From Ascaris suum (taxonomy: Eukaryota; Nematoda; Chromadorea; Rhabditida; Ascarididae), in contig CM024177.1 of the NCBI GenBank assembly GCA_013433145.1, positions 7,962,110 to 8,026,109 of the forward strand: a DNA stretch of 64,000 nt, given 5' to 3'. Shown piece after piece: positions 1-34,594 of the stretch. The position numbers and the translations under genes are program-made. The notes under the pieces were generated by a model, which was not told where the DNA came from, did not search any database, and saw nothing but the letters and a program-made list of their open reading frames with translations. Within the stretch, counting starts at the first letter, position 1. The number at the start of each line of letters is the position of its first letter.

Positions 1-1504
1 AGGAATAATTTATATGCATTAAATGTTGATGTTTGTCTTATGTGAGAACTTAAGTTTGCCTCTCATGAAATAATATTTGCTAGTTGGTTGTTTTTAAAGT
101 TTAGCCTGAATTATTACGTCCGTTCATGCAAAAATTTTTATAGCAATTTAACGCATCAAAAATAATTGAAATAGCAATTGTAATGCAAAAATCACTTTAA
201 CGTCCAGGCATGCCGTCATTTTCAATCACCGCTTCATGCAAATTCGCATGCGCTTTCGTAAGTTTACCGTTGAAAGACGCTTTATGGCGATATCCTTATA
301 TGACTATTTCGCATGCGTATATCATTTATTCGCGTGCGATTGTGCGCTTCTTATCTGTTGGTCTCGTTGTTTCAATTTGGGATAAACGTTTAAAGTTAGA
401 AGAAAATTTGCATACATCTAACAACACGATCAGATTTCTCTTTTCCACTTGTCGGATTATTTAAAAAAAAAAAAAAAAAACAAATCTTTTGCGGATGATC
501 TGTCGAATCGACTCATTTGGCGCTTGTCGAACTGTCGGATAGGGTGGTCGGAACAGTTTAAATATTAGGACGGTGCTCGGGAACAGGTCGTTTTTATGTC
601 AGTGATAGTTTGGCGGAGTGACGTTGTTACAGGAGTTTTTTCTTCAGCGTTTTTCGAGTTTTACAAACTTCACCTATCGTATTGCATGAGTATATTCGGC
701 ACCCAAGCGGTCGTTTTGGTACCATTGAAGATGATCATAGAGTTGTTCTTTTAATGTAATTACTGCGCATTCTAGCATTATCCCGAAGCTGTGGTTTTAT
801 TTTATTTTATGATAATCAGGAATAAAAGCGAGTGAGATTTTTTCTTTGCGTTATCAGCTCTTTATATTCTCTCAGGTAGAAGTGTTGTTAAAGAAACCTC
901 AGGCAACTCAGCGACCAATTTTAGGGATACTGAAGTGGTGCTTCTAATCACTTCTTCCGTCGTTTTATTTACTTATCTTTCTCTTCTTTTTCAAATAGAA
1001 AAGCATGCTAGATCGGCTGGCAAACAGGTGCTCAGCTGATGAGACTAACAGCTCTCACTGTTTGCTAGTAAACAAAATGAGCTCAAAAGTGGATTTATAG
1101 ACGTTCTCATACTTTCGACTTTTAGGCGTTCCTTGTAATATGATCGCTGGATTATTACTAGGCTAGCTGAGGTATATATGCACTTTTTAGGTTAGTGGAG
1201 TGCCCATAGCTTTGGAAGTTTATGAGTGTTATATTTCTGAATGTTTCCATACTTAATGACGTTGAAATAAGTAAATAAACCTCAGAGTTGGTGTAGAGAT
1301 TTGGCGTGCGGTGGAAATTACACCCGCCGGCTTTTATAATTTTTGTGGCTGAAGTTGTTGCCGAATCATGTCTACCTGTCAGGCGGATAATTTTGCCACA
1401 GTGGATTTTGCAGATGCAAATTTTAAAGGCTTGTAGATTTTTTTTTGATAGATTTAAAATATTGTTCTAAGTTCATTTATAAGTTGAGATGTATTTATTA
1501 TTAG
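1..1504 (+). other. Region upstream of cul-3, no gene seen
   Basis: AT-rich non-coding sequence containing an A18 run at 463-480. One TTTGGCGC at 516-523 matches the E2F core TTTSGCGC, which could be chance. No open frame here has recognisable coding content. The cul-3 promoter is expected in this stretch, but no TATA element or start site can be assigned from sequence. Confidence 0.5.
1495..1504 (+). promoter_or_regulatory. Candidate spliced-leader trans-splice acceptor of cul-3
   Basis: A T-rich stretch ends in TTATTAG, with the AG at 1503-1504, nine bases before the start codon at 1514. Nematode mRNAs often receive a spliced leader at such a site, leaving a very short 5' UTR. This is an inference from position and sequence; an ordinary cis acceptor with an upstream untranslated exon is possible. 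Confidence 0.4.
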
Positions 1505-1513
1505 CCGCACGCG

Positions 1514-22886
<21,373 letters not shown>

Positions 22887-25800
22887 ACGAACATAGTATT
22901 TCTGCCTGCTGATTACACACGGTCCCTTTTACCTAATCTGTTTGAGAAACACGGACAGTTGTTTCCATCTCCCATCCTTTCCTCCATCCTCAACCAAATG
23001 GGCTAAGGAATATCCACCGAAGATGTCTGTATCGTTGGCTGGCTGCTTGCATACGTGGGTTTGAAGTGATGAATAGGAGGAATAGCACGCATGAGCGATC
23101 GATAAGCAGAAGCATTTCTGTGAGTAGGAGATAGAGATGGGGTTACAATGCAGCACCTACTAAATGGCTGTATCACGACAGATATGCTATTGTGCTTACT
23201 TTGCTCGTGCTGCAGGTGCTGTTAGGCACAACTCTCCCCCATCTTCTCTCGCCCTTATATTTCGGCAAAAATACCGATGTATACATCCATGAATGCATTA
23301 ATGGCTTTTATTCGTTTTCCTTGTGCCCCTGTTGTTACTGTTTCTCATTTTTGCTCTCTGCTTCTGCCGTTCTTGGCAGCTACGGTATTAATTTGGGTGC
23401 TGGCACCGCGCTGGGCTTTGCTTTCAGTGTACTGTGACCCCGAGCCTTCAGGTGTTCTTCTTGCTTTTGACAAAGAGGGAAGGGGAGCGGTAAGGCAGCA
23501 GTGGGGAATGCATAAGTGGGATATATGGGAGGAGGTAGCGGATTCAGCAGTGGCCTTGTTACCGTGTCCAAGTAATTTTCTTCGGCCGTTGTTCCGAAGA
23601 AGAAGTGAACAGTGAAGCTGGTTTTCAACACGAGTCAAAGTCTTTAAGTCAGAATGATGGATCGATCGAGAGGCGGGGCAAACATGGCAGCCTCCATAGC
23701 GCAGGTAATTCTTGTTCGTTCGATAGCTGCTCTTTGTGGAGCAGTTGTTGAGGTTTGCGCTATTTGAATGGTGGCCTATGCCAATTATTTGGAGGCGCAA
23801 TGTGAAGTCAAAAATGGTGTGAAAGGGAGCATTTTAAAATTTACTAACTAGTTTGCAAAGGGATTTCAAGAAGCATCCCTGGAGGTGCAGTTTTAGGAGG
23901 GTTTGTTGATGCTTATGAGGTGTTACTGTCACTTTTACTTACTGTGTGCATCCAATCAATCCAGAACGCGTCCTTAAATGCTCTATTGGCTGACTATTAT
24001 AGCTGATGTGTTTGATTCATTTTATCATAGGGTTAGTCCGCGAAACAAGAGGGAGAGGAGATGCTTTTAGATGGTGACGGTCACTCATGTTGCACTGATT
24101 TTTTTCGAGTATATTTGTGGGCGGTAGTCTTATGAGACTGTTTGGTGATCGATATATTGCAGTGTTTTCTCGGCGATATATCATGTTTGAAGGCTCCTCC
24201 ATCATATCGCGTTTTGTATCAGCGCGGTACGCAGTTTTTTATTTCCCTTTAATGGTTTATCCTCATTTCACTATTATTGTTTTCTGCTGATGTGTACGTA
24301 TCGTTCAATGGATTTCATTTATGCTTGTTTGATTTATCCTAAAGTGACATTTTTTTGCGTTTATTTGTCACATTTTTTGTGATATGGTGATAGGAGATAA
24401 AGGGCGTCGCTGCATCGGTGTTTGTAGCAGTTAGTGATTCAATGAAGTTGTATACGTTGGTGGTGCTGTTGTGCGTTCCACGTATTAGGTAACTTGTAGT
24501 AAAATTGTCGTACGTAATTCTGCTGAAGAGAAACTTTTAAAAGCTATAAAATGAGATCGGAACGCCTCAAATTCAGTCGTTCTGAAATCAGGTTTCTTAA
24601 TTGATATTCAATTTAATGCTCATAAGTTCGTGTATCTGTTTTAATTTTGTATTTTTATGGTGAGTATTATCGTTTTGTAGCCTTTAATTTATGAAGCGAT
24701 TTCCACCGTGATCGTATTATTTACCACTGATATATGGTTTGGAAGCTGCGGAATTATTACGCTTTTATGGATTTGTGGAAGGGACCGAAATAATACAAAT
24801 TTTCGTCACAAGTTTGTAAGTTTCGGTGCGGTTTTCCATATTTTTTAGGCGAGGCTTGAAGGTTTTAAAATTTCTGTGTTTTTAGCGAACTAAATTCGAA
24901 TGTGGCCCACTGATATGGAAGGGGCAGCGGAATAGGCCCAGCGATCCACTTCGGCCAAGCCAATGAAATTGTGCGATATTGGAAGGCGCTCACCGTAATA
25001 GAATAATCTCGTTGTGCGGTTGATTTTTGAGTTTTTTTCAACCTCGTCGGACACTGAATCATAACTGAAGATGAGATTTGACGCGTTCTTTTGTTTACTG
25101 ATTGTTCCTTATGTCACTGCATAAACATCGAGTAAACAAATTTCTTACCCTCGCTATTTTAGTGCAAGTATTGGCCAGGTAGAATTAAGCGGAGCGGAGA
25201 AAGGCAGAGATATGGAAATAACTGAATTATTTTGTCTTGCATGCATTTCTTCGTTTCGAAGTGGTTGGAAATGCCCAGCTGCAGCGCGTGAAGGCGGCAA
25301 GGCATTTTTGTCCCCAAATGCACTTACTGGTGGTATGCGATGAGTCTTTTGGCATGAATCAGATGCCGCTAAACAGCAACGAAGAGTACAAATCATATGT
25401 TGCTATCTGGATGATGCTTCCTTCGGAAAACATCAAATCTTGTGTAGTTCGCACACTGCTGATTCTTGATGGTCTGTATTGTTCCAGAAATGTCATTCAT
25501 CTGTGGTCCTATTTTATGACGTTCTGGACATTCCAAAGTCAATTCACGTTGGCAGTGAATGGTGCTACGTGAGGGAGCACCGAAGAGTATCTTTACTCAT
25601 CGACTTCATTTTATTCTATGCTAATTTCCTCAACTTCTGTCCTAAGTGCGTAAACATAAACGCCCGGTTCATTTCCAAATATTTGGTCGTGATGGTGAGA
25701 GGTGCACGTGGTGATGATACTGACGTATGTTGGTGGCGTTGATGTTTTGCAGTTTTAACGTTATTACGAGCCTTATATCAGCTGGTTCAGCTGGTTCGAG

Positions 25801-27393
25801 TGGTGGATGACTGGCGGCGCCGACGGTGATGCAGGCTTGCGAGCGTGGATGGATAGCAAAGATGCTATCATGACGAGCCCACATCCGGCTGAAGCGTCCG
25901 AACGTCAGTGTGTTGCTGTTGAACGCTAGCTTCTTACATCGTGATTTTTCGACTAAAAGCGGAAAATCCCAGAAAGACGGGAGCAAACTAAACTCGGAAA
26001 GTTTACTGGATTTTTTGCATCGAGGTGGTTTATCCGCGCGAGTGGGGAATATGGATATGAAATTTTTTATGCAGGTCATAGTAAGCTGAGAAGCAACAAC
26101 ATAGGTGTGATTTAAAGATTTATTCACGGTTAAGCAATGACTGCTAAGATAAGTGAAAAAGAGTTGGCTTGTTTATCACTCAACTCACCACGTGCTTCGT
26201 TCAGTTGATGCTTTCATTTCCTGAGAAACGAGTGTCCTCTAGTTGCATCAACAACTTCACGCAATCAGATGAATGCAATGCAAGAAATGAGCTAGCTATA
26301 TGAGCCTATCTGGTGACGCTTGCCGAACACTATGGTTTTCATCTCTCGAGTTATGGAACTCGATTCTAACGCCGCCCTCCTATCTTCACCATTTTGTTTC
26401 CTTTCATTTATGTGAGCCACTAATTAAGACTGCAAAATTTCTCTTCTTGAGAAATAGGCAAACTGGAGATTTTAATAAATGATAAAGAGGAGCTCCGTAT
26501 TGTTGTGCAGTTACATCACCGATGTTTTGTTTTCGACCCTTCAATTTATTTGTTTTATTGCATATATCGTCGTTATTTTTTCAACATTTGTAACATATAT
26601 AGAAATCACTTCTTTTCAAACGGTTTTAAATTAGATTCACTATTTTGCAGATTATTAAATTCATGCAGATTCCCTGTCAGACTCTTCTAATCGCCATTAG
26701 GAATGTGCTTATTTTTCGGCGATATTTATTAGCACACAGATAAATGAGAGCTTAAAAAATATTAACTTCTTCTACGGAAAGAAAGCGCATCTGTCTAAAC
26801 GTTTAATTTCTCAAATCAATTCATATCGCACACAACGTTTTTTTTTTCTTCTTGTTATCCTCTCATTTATTTGCCACCTACAATTCCATCAATCCACCAC
26901 ATAGCATTAGGTGAACGAAAATTTCGAATGTGTTGTTTACGTTGTGAATAAGCTGAAAGGATAGCCAAGTTGTGCTCACTTACGCGTAGCGCCTCACAAC
27001 AGGAAAAACATGCCCGAGTGTTGACGTCATTGTGGGAGCTACGGAAGAGTTGCCTCGAGCTGCGACCACCTCTCACGCATTCCATGCTCTCTAGAAGCGA
27101 AGCGGTGTGTGTTTGTGGTCGGTTGACCTGCTCTCCTCCGAGCGGAGCAACTTTGTCTCCTTCAGTGCACTTCAACGTTGACAAAAATGAACGTACTTAT
27201 TGAGCAATTATGTTTTAAGGGTTGCATAGGATCTTAACGTAGTTTGTTGTGTGTTTGAATTGTGAAGGTCACGTGTCAGACGCATATTGTTCGTGTTATC
27301 ACGAGCGCTTTTGTTGACCAGGTGATAGAAGTCTATGTTTGCTTGAAGTAATACGATAGCTAGTGATAACAGGTTTTTCGATAGGAAATTGAG
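22887..27393. other. Spacer downstream of cul-3, no recognised gene
   Basis: The cul-3 3' UTR must lie in the first part. A GC-richer patch at about 23200-23640 carries open frames on both strands with no family resemblance. Another GC-richer patch at 26950-27190 contains a consensus donor-like GTAAGT on the minus strand near 26980-26990, but no matching ATG. The patch could be promoter sequence for the candidate gene that begins at 27394. Nothing else is supportable. Confidence 0.4.
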
Positions 27394-29475
27394 ATGGATA
27401 GAAGCAAGTCGACTAGAAGATATATTTGTACTGTTGCAACTTTCATCGACGCACAATTGTTGCTGATAGCATTGCTATCACTGATATACTCAGAAGTGCT
27501 CTTTTATTTAGATTTGTCGAAATTAACTCATAAAAATCCATTAAAGCATTTGATAAACAAATGGATAATTCGATGAACTTATATTTTAATGAAATTTTAG
27601 TGACTATTTAGGAAAATTAAATTTGAGAATGTTTCAAAGCAATGTCAGCAAATCACTTTATCACTTATATATGAAACGACGATTATTAATATTAGAGATG
27701 CCATACTTTCCTTTAGAATGGCCGATGTTCAGTGCAGTTGTCAATGCGAAATCGTAACCGGTTTCTATGTGCGTCGAGTGCACTCCTGTCTTGTTGTCTA
27801 AATAACCTCTCTCATATCGTTACTTTGTGTGTCGCGTTAGACGTGAGTGATAAAACGATTTCTGCTTTCTTAAGCATATTCGTTTTGAGTTAAGCATTCC
27901 CCTCTTAAATAATCGATATCGAGAAAAATTGGACACTCTATAGAGTTAATGCTCGAATAAATTCAAAGAAACATTCAACTGATATATTAATTTCCATAAA
28001 ATGTCACCTTTTTATGGCTAAATTTGGACAACGGAAGGAGTTTTATAGGAGCCATTGCAATGCTCCTGTCTTATACCAATAATTTCTTTCCCTCAGTTAA
28101 GTTGACGTTCTTTTTTCTGCTCATTTATCAAGAATAGTCATAACCTCCTTTCATTTTAAGCAACGTGTTGTGTGTTTATAGCAAAGTTTCAGATTTGAAT
28201 ATATCAGCGTACTTATTATCGTATCAGAGCCCATTATCGAAGGCGTCGAATTTTCGTTTTCGTGATTTGATATCTTTGAGAAGCATAGCGGTTTTGAAGA
28301 TTTACCATATTTAAACGTTGAGATCCGTTGGGAAATTTCGGCGGATTAATGGAAACGAAAGTGGGAAATACGACACCAAACAATCGCAATTACGAATAAT
28401 CAGTTTGTCTGACTGCTCACTGTCTAATCTTTAATTGTTTATTACCATTGCACATTGTTGATGCGGTATTTTCCATAGTTTCTTCTTTTGTATAGTTTGT
28501 TTCATTTTCTTATTTAAATGTGCATTTTTCTTCGTTCAGATGTAAACACTGTGGTCCTTCTTTGCACTCAAGTATAAACCTTTGTATCTTTTTATCGCCA
28601 AATCTCTGAAGTAGATAAATATGAAACGCATTTAAAAAACACTTGCAAAGCGGTGCGCCAAGTTGAAGCTTACAAGCGCTAATTGCGAGCCGCCGATCGT
28701 AACCGAATTGCCATTAGCCATTCATCGCTCTTAAGTGAATTGCCCCCAAGTGGATACCATTTCCGCGCCAAATGAGCACTTATAACACTATCGACCAATG
28801 TAGATAGTCGATAATATAGATAACAGTATGTGTCTCTATGCATCTTTTTACTTAGCTGTTTTGATGCCCATATTCGTTGTCGGTGTTCAGCATTTCTCCA
28901 CTTTCACTCAAAGATCACGTCTCTAGCAAGTATGACATTTAGATCGGATTTATTAAACACTATCAAATGGCAGTGATAAATGGTTAATCGTCGTCGATGT
29001 TGTATCAAATAGCCACTGTTCATTCACAATCGTTGCTTGTTCAGAGAGCGCAGTGATGATGTTGCTTTTGGAATGAATGCCGTTGTGCATCTACTAGCAT
29101 ATTACTGCTTAACCGTTGAAATTGTATCTTGCACGTGTAGATTGTTGCTTGCCACATCACTGGGCAGCATACTTTTGTGTCTAATTCCTCCCCGTTTTCC
29201 TTCACCCATCATTGTCTCAGTGTCCTGTTAATTCTTGTTAAAAACTTCGCTGGTTCACTTTGCTAACGGTTTTTTCTAGTCTTTATGCTACACCTTTGGA
29301 TGTATTATACATTGCCCTTCCTTTTTCAAATGTGTACCTTATGTGCCACATCTTGAACGAATGTGCCAAGGAAAAGCGCAACAGTGAAGAGCCTATAAAC
29401 GTACCTCAAGAGCCCGAATATGTGGATTTTCACTTTTTTTTTCTGAACTCCCAGCTACCCTGGAAAATGATATAA
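27394..29475 (+). CDS. Candidate small multi-exon membrane protein gene, family unknown
   Basis: No family is recognised; the model is partial. A true ATG at 27394 opens a frame beginning MDRSKSTRRYICTVATFIDA, followed by a hydrophobic stretch (QLLLIALLSLIYSEVLFYL), with a possible GTGCTC donor. A second piece after GTTCAG, about 29042 onward, reads ERSDDVAFGMNAVVHLLAYY. A last piece after TTTTTCTAG starts at 29280, reads LYATPLDVLYIALPFSNVYL, then a charged tail ending in TAA at 29473-29475. AATAAA follows at 29534. A T9 run (29434-29442) precedes an equally coding-like alternative frame that would stop at 29520, so a one-base length error is possible. The donors linking the pieces are weak and intermediate exons may be missing. 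This could also be chance open frames. Confidence 0.25.
28760..28772 (-). promoter_or_regulatory. Perfect E2F-type site in a GC-rich patch
   Basis: Read on the minus strand this is TTTGGCGCGGAAA, an exact match to the E2F/DP core TTTSGCGC plus flanking A/T. It sits in a locally GC-richer stretch (28640-28800), which also has GGTGCGCCAA near 28652. No gene start can be tied to it, so function is unproven. Confidence 0.35.
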
Positions 29476-29533
29476 ATACTGGAACTTTCAAAGAGGAGGT
29501 GCCATCGAAACTGGAGTGATATATTGATGAGGA

Positions 29534-29539
29534 AATAAA
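29534..29539 (+). terminator. AATAAA polyadenylation signal
   Basis: Canonical AATAAA 59 bases after the TAA at 29473-29475 (14 bases after the alternative TGA at 29518-29520). It supports a transcript 3' end here on the plus strand. The hexamer also occurs by chance in AT-rich DNA. Confidence 0.35.
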
Positions 29540-32500
29540 AAAGTGTTTTCTTTTCTCTGTCAACTATTTTAGGTTTTTCTTTTAATGCGTTTTGTGCAAA
29601 ATTGCGTTAATAACGAATATGATGTCTTCGCATTTGTGTGCATAGGTGCGTGTCCCCATCTTACCATTAATTTCAACTCGACAATCATCAAAGTTTGAGT
29701 TGTAAAGTCTAGTGGGTATAGCGCATAGTATATATTGTCCTCTTGTATCAACCAGCTGTCATGTTGACTCATCGACTTTGAAAGAAGTTGAAATATTCAT
29801 ATGTTTACAAGAAACTACACGTATTGCATTTTCATCGGATCATCATCATTCATCCCGCTCAAATCGCAGAAAAACGAATCCTTGTATGAGTGATCGAATC
29901 ATTTTAGGTTTGAATGCGTTATTCCTCATATTTTATTTAAATTACGGAAGTGATTGATGAGATGAGCAGAATGCAAAAGATTTAATGCGTCAGCTGGATT
30001 GATACGATGATGCATTATGTTTTCCCAATGAGGTAAGTAAGCATGCTTATAGCAATTTGCTTTTAGAAAATTTTCGTCGTTACATATCACAGTTTGCATT
30101 CGTTCTCACCTATCAACCTTACAATAATTTCAGTGGTTCATCATATCTTTAATTTTATAAGCAATCAAATTATATGAGCACTTATTCGTTGTTCTTTAAA
30201 ATAATGCAGCATATTTATTCTTATCTATTTCCCAGATTGGATAAGCACTTAATATATAATTTCACTCCATTAGAATGTTTTCAGGAGTTGTGTTAATTTC
30301 ATGTTTTGCTTCAAAAATGTTAATCAAATAACGACGCGATTGTATTTTTTTTAATTATAAGGGAAAATAATTTTCTTAAATTAAGGTACGGATAGGCGTT
30401 CCATAGCTTAATTGACATTATTTTGTGAGTTGTTATGCATAGTAAGATTTTTAAAATTCTTTTTACTTTAATGTGGTTGAGGATGCAATAATGGGATCAC
30501 TGTTTACATTGTTACGTGGCTTAGCGCCCATTCTTAGCCATCCAATATGTTGAAACGTTCCCCCTTATCACCAATGAAGAAGGTAGTGAACTAAGTGCAT
30601 ATGCATAGAAATACTTCAGCAAAGTGTGCTGAATGAAAATGAGATGTTTGCCTTTGAACTATAGCATTTACCTATAGGAATTAAATTAAAGACCTGAAAT
30701 TAAAGATATAGGAATTAAAGACCTGAAATTAAACTAAAAGATGCGAGTGTTTAAAAATGGGTGTTAGAGATCAATTTTTGCGAGTAAATATAAGCGAAAA
30801 TATGCACACAATAGCAGCATTTTTTAAAAACAGTACGTTATGATAAACCGATTCAAAACAGCGATAATACATGACGACATTCAAATGCAAATATCAATTG
30901 CGTCACCAGCTTAATTCAAAACCGACGATAATAGTCAACAGTGATATATAATGCAATAAAAAAAAACTTTGAGGTAACACAAGAAGAACATCTTTCGTCC
31001 AAAAAAAATTGAAAACATTTTCAAAACTCTTTATCACCTACGAATAAGGATGTGATGCCAAAAGTGCTAATTTTTATTAATTAATGCAGTCGCTACAGAT
31101 AAAGACAGAGGCATCCCCCAAAAAGTGATTAACATTGCTTTTGGAAAGATCCATAATTCTGCACCTCCAAAATTTCCAAAACTTTTATAAATGTGTTCAG
31201 GTGGATAAGCGAGCAAATTATTAAAGTAATAGCTTAGGGTCCTCCCTCTTACCTTGAGAGATGGCACAGAAATAGATAAGTGGATGTCGGTATGGGTTTC
31301 GTTTACCGCATAGATCAGACGTCACTGATATGGCTCTTCGAGCGGAGCAAAATTGGAACTTGAAAAATAAGGAGGGTTAAGCAGACAGTCGGTATAAACA
31401 CCTATACCATCGTCAGTTCGCAAAATGAGTGTGTGGTGCATTGATCATTGGTGCTAACTGCTGCGAATTAGTGTGTTTTGTTTTCGAAGTCCCTTGTCTT
31501 TTGCTTTTTTCCGATATGCACATGACGAGTTTGATGCTATACTTTATATATCTTTGATTTCAATGAAAGTGAAAAATTTCTCGGTGAGATTAGGCAAACG
31601 ATTCGACTCAACGGCGCCTCCAGCTATGAGTGAACGATGAATTCGTCATTATATGTAATCGAATTTGCGCTGCGGTGATTACGAATCTAGAAGTGGAATG
31701 AATTGTTGACAGTCGTTTCGCATAGCAACGATAAGTTGGTTTGCCCCTCATATTTTCCGCTGCTTGACGAGTTAGGTGTGCATGCTTTTAAGCACATCTT
31801 TTCTGAGGTATTGATGTTGAATGTTGAATGTGTGAGTGATGAATTGACTCAGCGTTGCTATAAATTTTTTTGCTTCACCTTAGCCAGATTGCTCGTATGC
31901 AGCTGACTGACTTTCTCTTGCAGAACACTTTTTGCCCTTTTTGTTGGATTTTTTTGTTTGCTGCACTTTTTGCCTCCTAGATTGTCATCTGTTTTCGTCT
32001 AAAACCTAAATTCTTATCCTTCACCTTTGCTTTCAATGTTAACCGCACTCTATCATCCGATCTATTAAGTTTTCTTCGGGAGCACGCCACCTATAACAAG
32101 AGCTCGATAGCGGTGTAACAATGAAGTTAGTTGTTCCTCTCGTCTGACAAATGAGACTTCTGTACTCGTCATGCCGAACTTTTGACCTCATGTTTTCGGC
32201 AAACATTGTTTAAAATCATCCTTGGACACGCGCTTAACACAAATGTCAGCTTTAGTCGTGGCTGCAGCCATCTCGAGAATCTCGATCTTCAGGTACTGTT
32301 CATACGACCTGCGGAATTCGCCTTCAGATTTCAATTAAAAATTGCGTAACTTAGTTAATTGCACGGCGCAATGAATATCGATGGAAGACTGCAGCATAAA
32401 AACCTGAAACCTAATTCAGTAGGGCACTATGGATGGTACTCGGAAGCTAAAGATCCTGTAAATGGGCGCATTCAAAAGCAAACTCGATAATCGTATTCAG

Positions 32501-33006
32501 TCTCAGAAAATCTTCCTACATATATCTTGGCGAAAATACGCAAGCAAAAGTTAGAAGTTTGGTTACTATTGTAATCCCTTTCAAAAATCAGAATGTAACA
32601 TCTTTGGCTAAGGCGTTTAATAGCTTAATTCTAGGCTCTATTCTTCGCAAATTTTGCAGTCTTATGCGAACTGAATGAGCAAGCACGACACAACAGTTTT
32701 TGCTATTTCGCAAACTCAAATTTCATTGCAAATTATAGCGGCAAGACAATTGCGCTTCGACATTTGCGCTCTCCGGTAAGCAAACATTAACATGATGCTT
32801 AGGCCTGATTCAACGCTTGAATTTACTGATTTCAGTATTACTCATATTTCCATGGCACTGAAATAATTTTTTCCACTATCATATTGCGTAGCTTTGTGCT
32901 TAATGGTGCAGTTATCGAAAGTGCATTTGTAGCGTAATCGAAACGGTAGCACCTTAATATCTACTTTCTCGATGAATGTTAGCTAATCTAATTTTTTGCC
33001 GTCGAA

Positions 33007-33024
33007 TTTTTTTTTTTTTTTTTT
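33007..33024 (+). repeat. T18 homopolymer
   Basis: Eighteen consecutive T residues in the spacer between cul-3 and the SLC10 gene; a simple low-complexity tract of uncertain true length. Confidence 0.9.
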
Positions 33025-34008
33025 AATGGATTGATTGGATTTTTTTCTTTGGGCAGTATAGCTGAGGATTTCGTTTTTTTTTTCACGAACTGATGAGTTC
33101 AGGTCTTGATGGAAATGAATTTTACCAGCAATGAGTGAAACTTAAATGTGGCACTTTGAAGCACTGATTAATGGTGAGGCTCATAGGATTGGGCGTTATT
33201 TAAGGCGAAAAGTTCCACTAGTTAAATCGTCGATATTAGTACGCTTTGCTGGAACACGGCGAAAGGGATTACTGAAATCTAAAGATTTTCATTTAAACTG
33301 CAGAATTTTGAGCAAAAAAGTGCCGCAAAAAGTTTCTGAAATTTTGGAAGTTATGATATTGCAGTCATTCAAGAAATAGGCATATACTTATGGTCATGAT
33401 TGTTGGTTTTCAAAAAAAACTGAACCCGCCGTCCCCGCAATCCCGTTCCCTTTAATTATATTCATCATGTAGCCCATTTACAGGATTCCAGGATACTCTC
33501 GTCGATTGAATGATAAAAAGAATGGAAGTATCCCATTGGTATTAAAGCATAGTAAAATGGTGTCAAAGGAGTAGTTATCATAAAAGTGCAATTTCTTTAT
33601 TGCAAACGAAAATAACTCTCAAAATACTGTAGCATTATTGCAAAGAATACTGCAATGTTGTAATGTATTGTTTTCGTATTTTGTTTTTACGAGGAGATCA
33701 TCGTTGACTATGTTGCTGTTCAGTCGTCAGCTGATTGTGTGCATTGCAAATTGCAATATTACGTAAAACTTTAGCGTCATTGATGAATGTGATAGATGGG
33801 CGTTACTATACTGAGTGTTTGCGTGCAAATCGCTTAATTCGCTTCATCGTTACTGGTTTTTTTTTTCTGATGCAATCAGACGCACACTGAAAGGTATTCG
33901 TTCATGCTTTCATGAGAATTGAAGTACGACCAAGTGTCATCTTATCTATAGATCACATTCATCGGCGTACATTCTTCCATATAAACATTTTTTTTCTTTA
34001 AAAGCGCG

Positions 34009-34260
34009 CTAGTATTCTTCATTTTCTAGCAATTTAAGCGTCGTAGGATGATGTCGCCGTACGCCGTCGTCGATGTACGACAGACTCTCGTCGATTGACG
34101 ACTTTTTATCATTTTCAACTAAGTTGTTTGAATTCTGCAATAATAACCGATTCAAATAGTTTTTTTTTTTGAAGTGATTGAGTTCTTTGACATAAATTTC
34201 TAGTGTAATGGAGTTGAACGTTTCATCCACAAAATATTGTGATTCTAGAAACATTTTCAT
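34009..34260 (-). CDS. Hypothetical 83-aa open frame, charged
   Basis: An ATG-initiated frame with an acidic/basic, low-hydrophobicity product and no signal peptide or membrane segment. Its second half (KKSSIDESLSYIDDGVRRHH) has codon choice that looks more like coding sequence than the surroundings. A TTATTGCAG in the middle could be a 3' splice site, making about 34009-34135 a terminal exon of a larger minus-strand gene. No partner exon could be found upstream with confidence. Not recognised; it may be chance. Confidence 0.18.
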   Translation of the reverse strand: MKMFLESQYFVDETFNSITLEIYVKELNHFKKKNYLNRLLLQNSNNLVENDKKSSIDESLSYIDDGVRRHHPTTLKLLENEEY

Positions 34261-34568
34261 CGGAAATTATTAAGGCAAATTTGGGAAGAGTGCATGTGCA
34301 GAATTACGATGCTTCGATTGCACTTTGAAGTTGGCTGAATGTTCACTAATTGAAAGATTTTCAACGGTAATGCTCACTGAACTGAAGGCAATATTCTTAG
34401 ATTCAGCATTAAATAGGAATTTCCTAAGAGATTATTATTACATTCCTAGAAAGGGGCCACTTTCGGTGGTTTTCATTATTAGAATGATTTTTTGAATTTT
34501 ATTTTTCAGTGTGTCGAAAAAATAATCTCTATTCTTAGATTTTCTATCATTTTTCTGTTGTAATGCTT

Positions 34569-34594
34569 CCCCCCCCCCCCCCCCCCCCCCCCCC
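34569..34594 (+). repeat. C26 homopolymer
   Basis: Twenty-six consecutive C residues followed by ACCCTC. It can form an i-motif, or a G-quadruplex on the other strand. Such a long C run is rare in an AT-rich genome and may be a sequencing-length estimate. Confidence 0.95.

Noticed and set aside
23277..23800. Overlapping open frames on both strands downstream of cul-3 (112 and 151 codons)
   Set aside because: The GC-richer composition lengthens frames on both strands; there is no domain, and this is probably 3' UTR or spacer.
26975..27184. Minus-strand coding-like frame ending at a consensus GTAAGT donor
   Set aside because: There is no ATG and no credible acceptor before an in-frame stop. 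The GC-rich patch is more simply promoter-like sequence.
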